Positions 10,730-21,963 of a DNA stretch of 64,000 nucleotides are shown here, one piece after another. The position numbers and the translations under genes were made by a program. The stretch is taken from positions 544,320,879 to 544,384,878 of the forward strand of contig OY856413.1 in NCBI GenBank assembly GCA_963693085.1, written 5' to 3'. Within the stretch, counting starts at the first letter, position 1. Each line of letters opens with the position of its first letter. Below the pieces are notes generated by a model. That model was not told where the DNA came from and ran no database searches. It saw only the letters and a program-made list of their open reading frames with translations. The DNA comes from Alisma plantago-aquatica. Taxonomy: Eukaryota; Streptophyta; Magnoliopsida; Alismatales; Alismataceae.

Positions 10730-11870
10730 TTTCAGCAAACCGTTTAAGGGCAAACGGTTTGAAACCGTTTGGGAGAAAACGGTTTCAAGACCATTTGATA
10801 TGGTTGACCAAGCGTTGAACGTTTGGCAATTTTGTTTCTAATTATGTAGGCTGATAACCCTCCAAATTTGAGGGATTAACTCCAAAGGAATCGAGAGTTG
10901 AAGGCCAATCAATTAGGCAATTAAATTGAATTATGTGCTGATTTTCAACCTGATTAACTTGACCTGGTTGAGCAAACGGTTTCAAGACCATTTGAGATGA
11001 TTGACCAAGCGTTGACCGTATGGGATTCCTGTTCATAATTATGTTTATTAATAACACTCAAAATTTGAGGGATTAACTCCAAAGTAATCGTGAGTTGAAG
11101 CCTAATCAATTAGGGAAACCTAATTGGATTAAGTGCTGATTTTCAATCTGATTCAATTGAAATTTTTGGGCAAACGGTCTCAAGACCGTATAAGATGGTT
11201 GATTAAGCGTTGACCGTATGAGATTACTGTTTCTAATGATGTGGTCTAATGATTCACCAAAATTTAGGGATTAACTCCCAAGGAATAGTGAGTTGAAGGC
11301 TAATCAATTAGGTAAACCCTAATTGAAAACAGTGCTGAAATTCCAATGAGTTAATTGGAGATTTTGGGTTGATTAGCCCAAACGGTTTCAAGACCGTTTG
11401 GGGATCACCCAAACGGTCTCAAGACCGTTTGGGGATCACCCCAAGACCTTTTGGAGGTCTGGGGTCAAGTATAGTTGACCAATTGAAGGTCCAAAGGTAC
11501 TAATCATATTGCAATGTAGTGCTGATTTGTTGATCAACTCGATAGACCAATCCATGATGAATTTTCACTAGAGTCCAAAGGTTGGATGGGCAAACGGTCT
11601 CAAGACCGTTTGGAGCTCATCCAAACGGTCTCAATACCGTTTGGTGGTCACCCAAGACCGTTTGGAGGTCTAGGGTTGAGTATGGTTAGGTGTTTGAAGG
11701 TCTAAAGGTACCAAGCTGTTAAACAATGTAATGCTGATTTGGTGATCAATCCAATGAACCAAACCCTAATTGGATTGCTTAGATTTGAGTAATATGATGG
11801 GAAAACGGTCTCAAGACCGTTTGGAGGTCATCCAAACGACCTCAAGACCGTTTGGGGTCAGGTCATACCC
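10730..11870. repeat. Cluster of AACGG-containing near-palindromes (G3 5' LTR)
   Basis: About ten sites have the form AAACGGTCT-N2-AGACCGTTT or close variants, plus several half sites, separated by 10 to 200 bases of unrelated sequence. Arms are 9 bases with a 2-base centre. Equivalent clusters lie at 17930-19055, 22548-23640 and 29338-30470, so every G2/G3 LTR carries one. Confidence 0.9.
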
Positions 11871-11939
11871 AATTTGGATGATGGTTCAATGGTTTCAAAG
11901 CAACTAGTCTTACATTGATTAGTGTTGTTGAATCATCGA

Positions 11940-12990
11940 TTCCAAACCCTAATTCAATTGAATCAAACCCTAATTGATGATCAATTGAGGGTCAATTGAG
12001 GGTCAAATCAGTTGAAGGTTGACCTACTAAACTCAATTGAAGTATGAGGGTAGGTCCAATTGATGTCTGGTTCCATGAATCCAATGATTGAAGGAATCAA
12101 CATTGGAAACCCTAATTCAATTGGATGCTTTATGTAATGGAGGTCCAATGTGATTGAATCTCTTGAGAATTAAGATGATGAATGATCCATAGACCCAATG
12201 ATGATTAGTAATGATAAACAAAGAAGGTACAAAGGTTGAAAACCTAACAGTACCTAAGGGACTAGTACCAATTAAGGAATGAATCCCTAATTGCTTATTG
12301 GACCAATGACTTGATACACTACGTTAATCATAGTGGTATGCTCTTGATTGAAGGGTTGATATGACCTAATCAATTTGAGATGATGTTAACATGAATTCAT
12401 ACATGAATATGATTCATGAGGTGATTAAGGGTATGATCCTTAAGAAGAGAGATCATGAAACCCTAATCATGAATATAAACCCTAATTGACAGGGCTTTTG
12501 GGTTTTAACCCTAATTGAGGGCAATTCTAAATGTAACCCTAATCCAGGGTGAGGATGTAACCCTAAGTCAGGGTAGTGATGTGTGAAACTCCAATTTAGG
12601 GAAATGAGATGTAAAACCCTAATTGGGATGAATAGTGAATCTCTAATTATGGACAATTGAATGAAATCCTAATGGAGATGCATAGTAAACCCAAATTGTG
12701 GGTGACTAAGGTGGAAACACTAGTTGAGGGTGATTCCATGAGAAACCCTAGTTGAGGGTGATTCCATGAGAAACCCTAGTTGAGGGTGATTCCATGAGAA
12801 ACCCTAATTAAGAGTTAACATCACATGAAGCTCTAATGCTATGTTGTGATGAGAGGCCCTAAGAAGGGTGAAGGTATGTGAGACTCTAATGTGGAGTCAT
12901 AATACATAAAGCCCTAATATTGGGCAATATGACAATGAATTATAATCCTAATTTTGAATAAGGGTATAAGGAAACCCTAATGATGAGATA
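11940..12990. repeat. Telobox-rich stretch in G3 5' LTR
   Basis: About a dozen AAACCCTAA or AACCCTAA motifs, each resembling a plant telomere half-repeat (telobox), are concentrated at 12450-12990, with others upstream. Three 28-bp tandem units with GAAACCCTAGTTGAGGGT lie around 12724-12810. They correspond to the 27-bp minisatellite of G2 read on the other strand. The 3' LTR copy is around 19130-20170. Confidence 0.75.
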
Positions 12991-13254
12991 GAAGGAATGG
13001 CCTTATAAAAGTGAAACATTTAATGTGGTTGATTATAGGCAAGCTTATTGTAAGCAATGCCTTAATCTGAGATGAGTCCATATCATTAAAGATAGTTGGA
13101 CCATTCTTATGTGTAACCTATGCACTTTATGGTAAGAGTGATAGGTTAGTGGATGAAAGGATTAAGATGGGAAATACCTTAATCCAAGATAAGCTGGTAA
13201 CTTAAGAAAGTAGTATGTGATGATCAATGATGAGTTAATGGAATTAAATTCCAT

Positions 13255-13980
13255 GAATTGTGTAATCAGGATTGGTTACGGACCAATGCCTGGCGGTGTA
13301 ATCAGGTTTGGTTAAAGTCCAATACCTGGCAGAGGCTTAATGCCTGTAATCAGGGTTGGTTAAAGTCCAATGCCTGGCTGTGTAATCAGGATTGGTTACA
13401 GACCAATGCCTGGCTGTGTAATCAGGTTTGGTTAAAGTCCAATACCTGGCAGAGACTTAATGCCTGTAATCAGGGTTGGTTAAAGTCCAATGCCTGGCTG
13501 TGTAATCATGATTGGTTACGGACCAATGCCTGGCTGTGTAATTAGGTTTGGTTAAAGTCCAATACCTGGCAGAGGCTTAATGCCTGTAATCAGGGTTGGT
13601 TAAAGTCCAATGTCTGGCTGTGTAATCGGGATTGGTTAGAGTCCAATGTCTGGCTATGTAATCAGGATTGGTTAGAGTCCAATGCCTGGCTGTGTAATCA
13701 GGGTTGGTTAAAGTCCAATGCCTGGCTGTGTAATCAGGATTGGTTACGGACCAATGCCTGGCTGTGTAATCAGGGTTGGTTAAAGTCCAATGCCTGGCTG
13801 TGAAATCAGGGTTGGTTAGAGTCCAATGGCTGGCTGTGTAATCAGGTTTGGAGAAATCCAATACCTGGCAGAGGTGTAATGCCTGTAATCGGGGTTGGTT
13901 AAAGACCAATGCCTGGCAGTGTAATCAGGTTTGGAAGAGTCCAATACCTGGCAGAGGCTCAATGCCTGTAATGATGACAC
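13255..13980. repeat. Tandem array of inverted CCAAT pairs (G3 5' LTR)
   Basis: About 18 units of 36 or 48 bp have the core TTGGTTAAAGTCCAATG or ATTGGTTACGGACCAATG, followed by CCTGGCTGTGTAATCAGG. In each unit a TTGG and a CCAAT face each other across about 5-6 bases. The longer units add CAGAGGCTTAATGCC. Open frames across this array on both strands are by-products of the periodicity. Confidence 0.9.
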
Positions 13981-14779
13981 ATGATTGGTAATAACCCAAT
14001 GCTTGTATTAATGATATATGAGTACATGGTAGATGTAATTCCTTATCTGTTTAGCAGATTGGCTAAGGCCAATAAGTTGAAACGAGAATGTCTCATGGGT
14101 GACATATCAAGATAATGAGTGTCACAAGAGAAGTTTGATATGATGGTATAATATGGAGGATAAATGATATACATGTTCTTCCTATTCCTTATTAAGAGAA
14201 TGCTTTAAATTGCTTATCATCTGCCTAGTTTTATATCCTTAATTGCAATAATAATGTTTTGGCGGAGAGTTATATCTCTCGCTGGGGCAATTTACAATTG
14301 TCTCACCCCCGTGGGAAAATATTTTTAGGTATGCATGGAAGGCAAGGCAGGAAATCTCTAGAATAGAGATGAGCAGAAGCAACAGCAACAACAAGGACAG
14401 CAATGAGATCTCAGGTGGAGATATTGTCTGTCAAGTCATATAGATAGTAGTCCTATGTGTCGTCTCTGTACTCTCAGGTCCTCGGAGTTTTAAATGATTC
14501 AATCGGAGTTTTGGCTTAATGCCTCAAAGTTTTATACTGCCTGTGTATATTTGTTAACAGGGCAGTCAATGTTGTAATCCTTAAAAAGGAATTGTACATG
14601 CTGTGTACTTGTGATCCAGGATGAAATGGAAACACTTTGGTTCTTGGTTAAAGAGTTTTCCTATGAATGGATCTCTTTGCAAATGGTTTTAATTTTTAGT
14701 GATTTTCAATAATTACGCTGCAAATAATTTGCTTCCGCATTAGTTAATCCTGTTTTCGCGAGACGGTCGTTACATTTAG

Positions 14780-14791
14780 TGGTATCAAAGC
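14780..14791 (+). other. G3 primer-binding site
   Basis: TGGTATCAAAGC lies five bases after the LTR end TTACA. It is complementary to the 3' end of initiator tRNA-Met, apart from one A that is G in the other elements here. Confidence 0.85.
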
Positions 14792-14905
14792 TCTAGGTTC
14801 GTTGAGTCTATAGAGACATAGGACTAAGTTGTTGAGTCTGTATTAGTGTCCTCCAGTATACCCTATAATGATTTCTGCTAGTGCAGAGAAAGGGTAAAGT
14901 TTAAA

Positions 14906-15180
14906 ATGACTGGAGAGCACAATGAACACATTGCTTAGGGCAATGTTGTTGCACCAAGAAGAGGTGCAAGGGATCATGCAAGAATAGAATGAGTGCATGA
15001 GAATCCCCATTAAGACCTGATCAGGATAGAGAATCCTATGATCATGCTCTTGTTGGGAAGATTAGGGCAACAGTAATGCATATGAGTGGACTGGATGCTA
15101 GGCTTACAACCTAGGTTATCAGTCCTTAATACAGAAAGCTTGAGCTTTAAAAGAGTTCCTGAATGAATTAGTCATGTTGG
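14906..15180 (+). pseudogene. Degraded gag N-terminal remnant in G3
   Basis: The frame from ATG 14906 has stops within 12 codons. Peptide pieces in two frames (APRRGARDHARIE and DQDRESYDHALVGKIRATV) are shared with the minus-strand counterpart in G2 (about 26600-26340). I infer from position just after the primer-binding site that this is the decayed start of gag; the family match is not certain. Confidence 0.45.
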
Positions 15181-16439
15181 AACAAGGGAAAATATGGAAA
15201 AGATTAACTTATGGCAAGAAAGTAGACTCTGCCATGAGTTTAGACAGATAATAAATCTGTGATGGCAGTGCCCAAGTAGGGGAAATAAGCTGAGAAGTAG
15301 GTGATGATCTCTATAATTTTAGAAACATTTGCCTAATGGTTTTAAAAAGCCATGTTTTTGGTACTAATAGTGCAATAAATGCCTAGTGTACCAGGGAAGT
15401 AGCCACTAAGTAAGTGCAAAGGTCTTAACCTTTCACCTGTAATATTCTATGGCTTAGTTTTTTCTTCAGTAATAAGACTAGTAAGACCATGATATGAGTA
15501 CAAGGTATGTTATAAATGTGTACATGTTGAGTACACTAAACCCTTTTTGTTAAAAAAAAAGATTGTTGATTTTATTTTCCCTATTGGTTGCTATATAGGG
15601 AAGAAATGATGAGAACTAGAATTTGAATTCTGTTCAATATTCTTTTAAATGCTCTATATTGATCTTACCTCCATGAAAGAGGAAGAGGTATAGAAGAGAT
15701 GCCTGGATAAAATCCAGGGATGTTAAATCTTATGTTATGGTAATATGAAAAGAAAGGAATATGATAGCATGTAAGTGCATACTACTTGATCTCAGTACTT
15801 GTAAACCCTGATCAGGTGTACAACTATTGATGATAAAGTGAGTATGGAAACTCTTAGATTGATATCTTTTTGATTGCCCTGATCAAGCAATCATTCTAAT
15901 ATAATCTAATGAGTATCATGAAATTGGAAATATGATATGGATAAATGTATCATATCTTAAGAACAAGAAAGAAGGATCTGATAGGAATTCAGATCAGTAT
16001 GTGTATATGAGGAAGTAAAAGTATGACCCTCATATGATGAGAAAGAGAACAAGGGAGGTGATCCCTATTCTATAAAGTTGTAAATATGATAAAAGAAAGA
16101 TGAGAATATGATGTGTATTCAACACATGTGACTGATACCAAGGTAAGAGATTCTAGTATCTGAGAATTATCAGATGACTTAGATTGGCTACCTGGAGTGG
16201 TCAACTATGAAATCAGTCTGATTATATAAAATGATATGAACATCATATGTTAGGGGTTTATGCTTTGCATAAACATAACAACTAAATATGTCTTTAAGAT
16301 AAGGTCTCAATTGGCTCTATGAGAATATTGTGGGAAGGAAATTTGTGCTAATAAAAGTTCTATGATGTCTTCACAACAATGAGGTGTTATGAAAAGACAT
16401 GATGATATGAGGAATGAATAATATCTGTTCCCTTTATCT

Positions 16440-16479
16440 GAGATTTCGGGGACGAAATCCTTGTTAGGGGTTTATAATT
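16440..16479 (+). pseudogene. Last codons of chromovirus pol plus polypurine-tract region (G3)
   Basis: One frame reads DFGDEILVRGL, then a stop, just before the LTR start TGTAACATCCC. The peptide resembles the C-terminal end of plant Tekay/Del-type chromovirus Pol. The DNA GGATTTCGGGGACGAAATCC is also palindromic. The counterparts are at 25091-25140 (minus) and 41385-41421 (plus). Confidence 0.65.
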
Positions 16480-19400
16480 TGTAACATCCCCGGCCTGGGT
16501 TATGCTTTAACCCTAGGTGTTTTGATTAATAAAGTTGATTATATGCGTGTACTTATCTTGTGAAAGGTAATTAAGGCTCTTGAGGAACTTATATTTCAAT
16601 TTCAGTCCTTTTTGAATAATGTTGAAGCAATGTTTGCTTATTTTGGACTAAAGTACAAATTACCCAAGTTGAGGGGTTAACTTGCAAATTGCACATGAAA
16701 CGATGCTACTCTGATTTTGTGGCATCATAAGAATGAATATAATGTAGTGGTATGGTTTTCCCAAGCCTGGACACCAAGTTAGAGCTTGTTGGACAATGTT
16801 GTGCATTAAAACCTAGTTTTGGAGTAAAGTGCAATTTACCCAAAATCTAGGGTTCAATATGCAAATTACCACTTCAATATGGTCCTTAATGTTTCTTGGC
16901 ATCATGTAGAGCAAATAAAATGAGAGGGAATCCTCATTTGAATTAAGTTGTAGGAGAGAGAATCTTGACATTAAAATAATCAAGATTAATGCCTAATTGA
17001 AACCCTAATTCGATTTAGGGCAAAAATGAATAAAAATATTTGAAGGGCTTTCAACCAAAATGTTTTGGGTTGATTTTGAATAAGGATGGACGTTCCTTTA
17101 ACAAGATAAGGAACGAAAATATCTTAAGTAGGTGAAATTCCACTCACCTTTTTATAAAGAAAAGTAATATCCACTCACATGTGGGATATTATATAATAAG
17201 CATTAAGGTGCTTAATTTGCTTTTCTTTAAATTGAGGATAATGAAGGAGAATTAAAGGAAAAGGGATATGCCTCTTATCCATGGAGTTGAGGGGGAAGAG
17301 GCGGCCATAATTTTTGGATTAATTGGATTTTATCAGGCATATTCTCTCTCATCAATTTCTTTATAAAAGTGCCATTTCCAAGCCCAAACCAAGGCCTTTT
17401 TCGGATTTTCTTCTTCCCCTTGCTTGCAAAACCGACCAAGAAGCTAGGGAGGAGCAGGGAGAACGTCCCCAACATGTGGGTAAGCCCTTGACCTTCGTTC
17501 TCCATGATTTCATGGTGGAAATCAAAAATAAATTATGGATTCCTTCTTATTTCGATCTCCTCTTCAACCCTAGCCAACTTTTGCAATCAAAAGCTTGAGG
17601 ACGAGCCTAGGGGGAGTTGCAAGAGATTCATCCACCATTAATGGTGTGATATTGGAGCTTTGGAGCTCAATTGGAGGCGGGTTTTATAACTCAAACTCTT
17701 AAACATTGCTATTGCATCAATTCTCTATGCTTTGTTGATTGATTTCTTCAATTTGATACACTCTTGTTTCTTTGCTGCAATTTCCATCAAGAACGGTTGC
17801 TGTTCTTGGTTGTTCGAAGGAAGGGGATGATGACATCATCCTAGATGCTTATTCAAAGAAAATTACCAAGCAAAACCGTTTTGATAGCTACTCCAAATCG
17901 TTTTAATTTGATTGGCTATGCTGTTTCAGCAAACCGTTTAAGGGAAAACGGTTTGAAACCGTTTTTGAGAAAACGGTTTCAAGACCGTTTGAGATGGTTG
18001 ACCAAGCGTTGACCATTTGGGAATTTTGTTTCTAATTATGTAGGCTGATAACCCTACAAATGTGAGGGATTAACTCCAAAGTAATCGAGAGTTGAAGGCC
18101 AATCAATTAGGCAATCAGATTGAATTATGTGCTGATTTTCAACCTGATTAACTTGACCTGGTTGAGAAAACGGTTTCAAGACCGTTTGAGATGATTGAAA
18201 AAGAGTTGACCGTATGGGATTCCTGTTCATAATTATGTTTATTAATAACCCTCCAAATTTGAGGGATTAACTCCAAAGGAATCGTGAGTTGAAGCCTAAT
18301 CAATTAGGGAAACCTAATTGGATTAAGTGCTGATTTTCAATCTGATTTAATTGAACATTTTGGGCAAACGGTCTCAAGACCGTATAAGATGGTTGACTAA
18401 GCGTTGACCGTATGAGATTACTGTTTATAACGATGTGGTCTAATGATTCACCAAAATTGAGGGATTAACTCCCAAGGAATCGTGAGTTTAAGGCTAATCA
18501 ATTAGGTAAACCCTAATTGAAAACAGTGCTGAAATTCCAATGAGTTAATTGGAGATTTTGGGTTGATTATCCCAAACGGTTTCAAGACCGTTTGGGGATC
18601 ACCCAAATGGTCTCAAGACCGTTTGGGGATCACTCCAAGACCGTTTGGAGGTCTGGGGTCAAGTATAGTTGACCAATTGAAGGTCCAAAGGTACTAATCA
18701 TATTGCAATGTAGTGCTGATTTGTTGATCAACTCGATAGACCAATCCATGATGAATTTTCACTAGAGTCCAAAGGTTGGATGGGAAAACGGTCTCAAGAC
18801 CGTTTGGAGCTCATCCAAACGGTCTCAAGACCGTTTGGTGGTCACCCAAGACCGTTTGGAGGTCTAAGGTTGAGTATGGTTAGGTGTTTGAAGGTCTAAA
18901 GGTACCAAGCTGTTAAACAATGTAATGCTGATTTGGTGATCAATCCAATGAACCAAACCCTAATTGGATTGCTTAGATTTGAGTAATATGATGGGAAAAC
19001 GGTCTCAAGACCGTTTGGAGGTCATCCAAACGACCTCAAGACCGTTTGGGGTCAGGTCATACCCAATTTGGATGATGGTTCAATGGTTTCAAAGCAACTA
19101 GTCTTACATTGATTAGTGTTGTTGAATCATCGATTCCAAACCCTAATTCAATTGAATCAAACCCTAATTGATGATCAATTGAGGGTCAAATCAGTTGAAG
19201 GTTGACCTATTAAACTCAATTGAAGTATGAGGGTAGGTCCAATTGATGACTGGTTCCATGAATCCAATGATTGAAGGAATCAACATTGGAAACCCTAATT
19301 CAATTGGATGCTTTATGTAATGGAGGTCCAATGTGATTGAATCTCTTGAGAATTAAGATGATGAGTGATCCATTGACCCAATGATGATTAGTAATGATAA

Positions 19401-21958
19401 ACAAATAAGGTAAAAAGGGTGAAACCCTAATAGTACCTAAGGGACTAGTACCAATTAAGGAATGAATCCCTAATTGCTTATTGGACCAATGACTTGATAC
19501 ACTACGTTAATCATAGTGGTATGCTCTTGATTGAAGGGTTGATATGACCTAATCAATTTGAGATGATGTTAACATGAATTCATACATGAATATGATTCAT
19601 GAGGTGATTAAGGGTATGATCCTTAAGAAGAGAGATCATGAAACCCTAATCATGAATATAAACCCTAATTGACAGGGCTTTTGGGTTTTAACCCTAATTG
19701 AGGGCAATTCTAAATGTAACCCTAATCCAGGGTGAGGATGTAACCCTAAGTCAGGGTAGTGATGTGTGAAACTCCAATTTAGGAAAATGAGATGTAAAAC
19801 CCTAATTGGGATGAATAGTGAATCTCTAATTATGGACAATTGAATGAAATCCTAATGGAGATGCATAGTAAACCCAAATTGTGGGTGACTAAGGTGGAAA
19901 CACTAGTTGAGGGTGATTCCATGAGAAACCCTAGTTGAGGGTGATTCCATGAGAAACCCTAGTTGAGGGTGATTCCATGAGAAACCCTAATTAAGAGTTA
20001 ACATCACATGAAGCTCTAATGCTATGTTGTGATGAGAGGCCCTAAGAAGGGTGAAGGTATGTGAGACTCTAATGTGGAGTCATAATACATAAAGCCCTAA
20101 TATTGGGCAATATGACAATGAATTATAATCCTAATTTTGAATAAGGGTATAAGGAAACCCTAATGATGAGATAGAAGGAATGGCCTTATAAAAGTGAAAC
20201 ATTTAATGTGGTTGATTATAGGCAAGCTTATTGTAAGCAATGCCTTAATATGAGATGAGTCCATATCATTAAAGATAGTTGGACCATTCTTATGTGTAAC
20301 CTATGCACTTTATGGTAAGAGTGATAGGTTAGTGGATGAAAGGATTAAGATGGGAAATACCTTAATCCAAGATAAGCTGGTAACTTAAGAAAGTAGTATC
20401 TGATGATCAATGATGAGTTAAAGGAATTAAATTCCATGAATTGTGTAATCAGGATTGGTTACGGACCAATGCCTGGCGGTGTAATCAGGTTTGGTTAAAG
20501 TCCAATACCTGGCAGAGGCTTAATGCCTGTAATCAGGGTTGGTTAAAGTCCAATGCCTGGCTGTGTAATCAGGATTGGTTACGGACCAATGCCTGGCTGT
20601 GTAATCAGGTTTGGTTAAAGTCCAATACCTGGCAGAGGCTTAATGCCTGTAATCAGGGTTGGTTAAAGTCTAATGCCTGGCTGTGTAATCATGATTGGTT
20701 ACAGACCAATGCCTGGCTGTGTAATTAGGTTTGGTTAAAGTCCAATACCTGGCAGAGGCTTAATGCCTGTAATCAGGGTTGGTTAAAGTCCAATGTCTGG
20801 CTGTGTAATCGGGATTGGTTAGAGTCCAATGTCTGGCTATGTAATCAGGATTGGTTAGAGTCCAATGCCTGGCTGTGTAATCATGGTTGGTTAAAGTCCA
20901 ATGCCTGGCTGTGTAATCAGGATTGGTTACGGACCAATGCCTGGCTGTGTAATCAGGGTTGGTTAAAGTCCAATGCCTGGCTGTGAAATCAGGGTTGGTT
21001 AGAGTCCAATGCCTGGCTGTGTAATCAGGTTTGGAGAAATCCAATACCTGGCAGAGGTGTAATGCCTGTAATCAGGGTTGGTTAAAGACCAATGCCTGGC
21101 AGTGTAATCAGGTTTGGAAGAGTCCAATACCTGGCAGAGGCTCAATGCCTGTAATGATGACACAGGATTGGTAATAACCCAATGCCTGTATTAATGATAT
21201 ATGAGTACATGGTAGATGTAATTGCTTATCTGTTTAGCAGATTGGCTAAGGCCAATAAGTTGAAACGAGAATGTCTCATGGGTGACATATCAAGATAATG
21301 AGTGTCACAAGAGAAGTTTGATATGATGGTATAATATGGAGGATAAATGATATACATGTTCTTCCTATTCCTTATTAAGAGAATGCTTTAAATTGCTTAT
21401 CACCTGCCTAGTTTTATATCCTTAATTGCAATAATAATGTTTTGGCGGAGAGTTATATCTCTCGCTGGGGAAATTTACAATTGTCTCACCCCCGTGGGAA
21501 AACATTTTTTAGGTATGCATGGAAGGCAAGGCAAGAAATCTCTAGAACAGAGATGAGCAGAAGCAACAGCAACAACAAGGACAACAATGAGATCTCAGGT
21601 GGAGATATTGTCTGTCAAGTCATATAGATAGTAGTCCTATGTGTCGTCTCTGTACTCTCAGGTCCTCGGAGTTTTAAATGATTCAATCGGAGTTTTGTCT
21701 TAATGCCTCAAAGTTTTATACTGCCTGTGTATATTTGTTAACAGGGCAGTCAATGTTGTAATCCTTAAAAAGGAATTGTACAAGCTGTGTACTTGTGATC
21801 CAGGATGAAATGGAAACACTTTGGTTCTTGGTTAAAGAGTTTTCCTATGAATGGATCTCTTTGCAAATGGTTTTAATTTTTAGTGATTTTCAGTAATTAC
21901 GCTGCAAATAATTCGCTTCCGCATTAGTTAATCCTATTTTCGCGAGACGGTCGTTACA
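16480..21958 (+). repeat. G3 3' LTR
   Basis: This has the same layout as the 5' LTR: TATA box 17361-17369, near-palindrome cluster 17930-19055, telobox-rich stretch 19130-20170, CCAAT-pair array 20438-21165, and conserved 3' blocks 21445-21470 and 21643-21665. It is 11 bases shorter than the 5' copy and differs by scattered substitutions. Confidence 0.95.
20438..21165. repeat. Tandem array of inverted CCAAT pairs (G3 3' LTR)
   Basis: This is the second copy of the array at 13255-13980, with the same order of 36- and 48-bp units and scattered substitutions. Unit number appears unchanged between the two LTRs. Confidence 0.9.
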
Positions 21959-21963
21959 GATAC

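Larger units (their letters stand above)
9285..14774 (+). repeat. G3 5' LTR
   Basis: Counting from the start, this LTR has a TATA box at 10167-10175, a leader-like stretch to about 10620, a cluster of AAACGGTCT-N2-AGACCGTTT near-palindromes (10730-11870), a telobox-rich stretch (11940-12990), an array of inverted CCAAT pairs (13255-13980) and the conserved 3' blocks (14261-14290 and 14459-14480). No protein-coding capacity is recognised; the small open frames come from repeats. Confidence 0.95.
14775..16479 (+). mobile_element. G3 internal region, non-coding
   Basis: After the primer-binding site, a degraded gag start can be followed from the ATG at 14906 (MTGEH) through PRRGARDHARIE and, in another frame, DQDRESYDHALVGKIRATV near 15010-15070. 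Stops and frameshifts break it. The rest is non-coding, with a segment at 15780-15910 that is shared with G1 and G2. The end, 16440-16479, carries the last pol codons. No protease, RT, RNase H or integrase motifs are seen. Confidence 0.8.
9285..21958 (+). mobile_element. G3: intact non-coding LTR retrotransposon (LARD type) with 5.5-kb LTRs
   Basis: This is the innermost and structurally complete element: 5' LTR 9285-14774 (5490 bp), internal region 14775-16479 (1705 bp) and 3' LTR 16480-21958 (5479 bp). The LTRs begin TGTAACATCCC and end GAGACGGTCGTTACA. The flanking 5-mer is gatac on both sides (9280-9284 and 21959-21963). The primer-binding site TGGTATCAAAGC is at 14780-14791, and the pol-terminal/polypurine segment is at 16440-16479. 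Spot comparison of the LTR starts shows 3 differences in 125 bases, so the insertion is fairly young. It has no RT, integrase or RNase H and must have been moved by another element's enzymes. It belongs to the same family as G2 but to another subfamily. Confidence 0.95.

Noticed and set aside
12450..12990. CCCTAA-rich sequence as an interstitial telomere
   Set aside because: The motifs are dispersed and not a head-to-tail TTTAGGG run, and they belong to the LTR in all four copies.
13258..13909. Asn/Trp-rich and Tyr/Thr-rich repetitive open frames on both strands (also 20441-21044)
   Set aside because: Both strands are open because of the 36-bp periodicity of the CCAAT-pair array. This is a by-product of the repeat.
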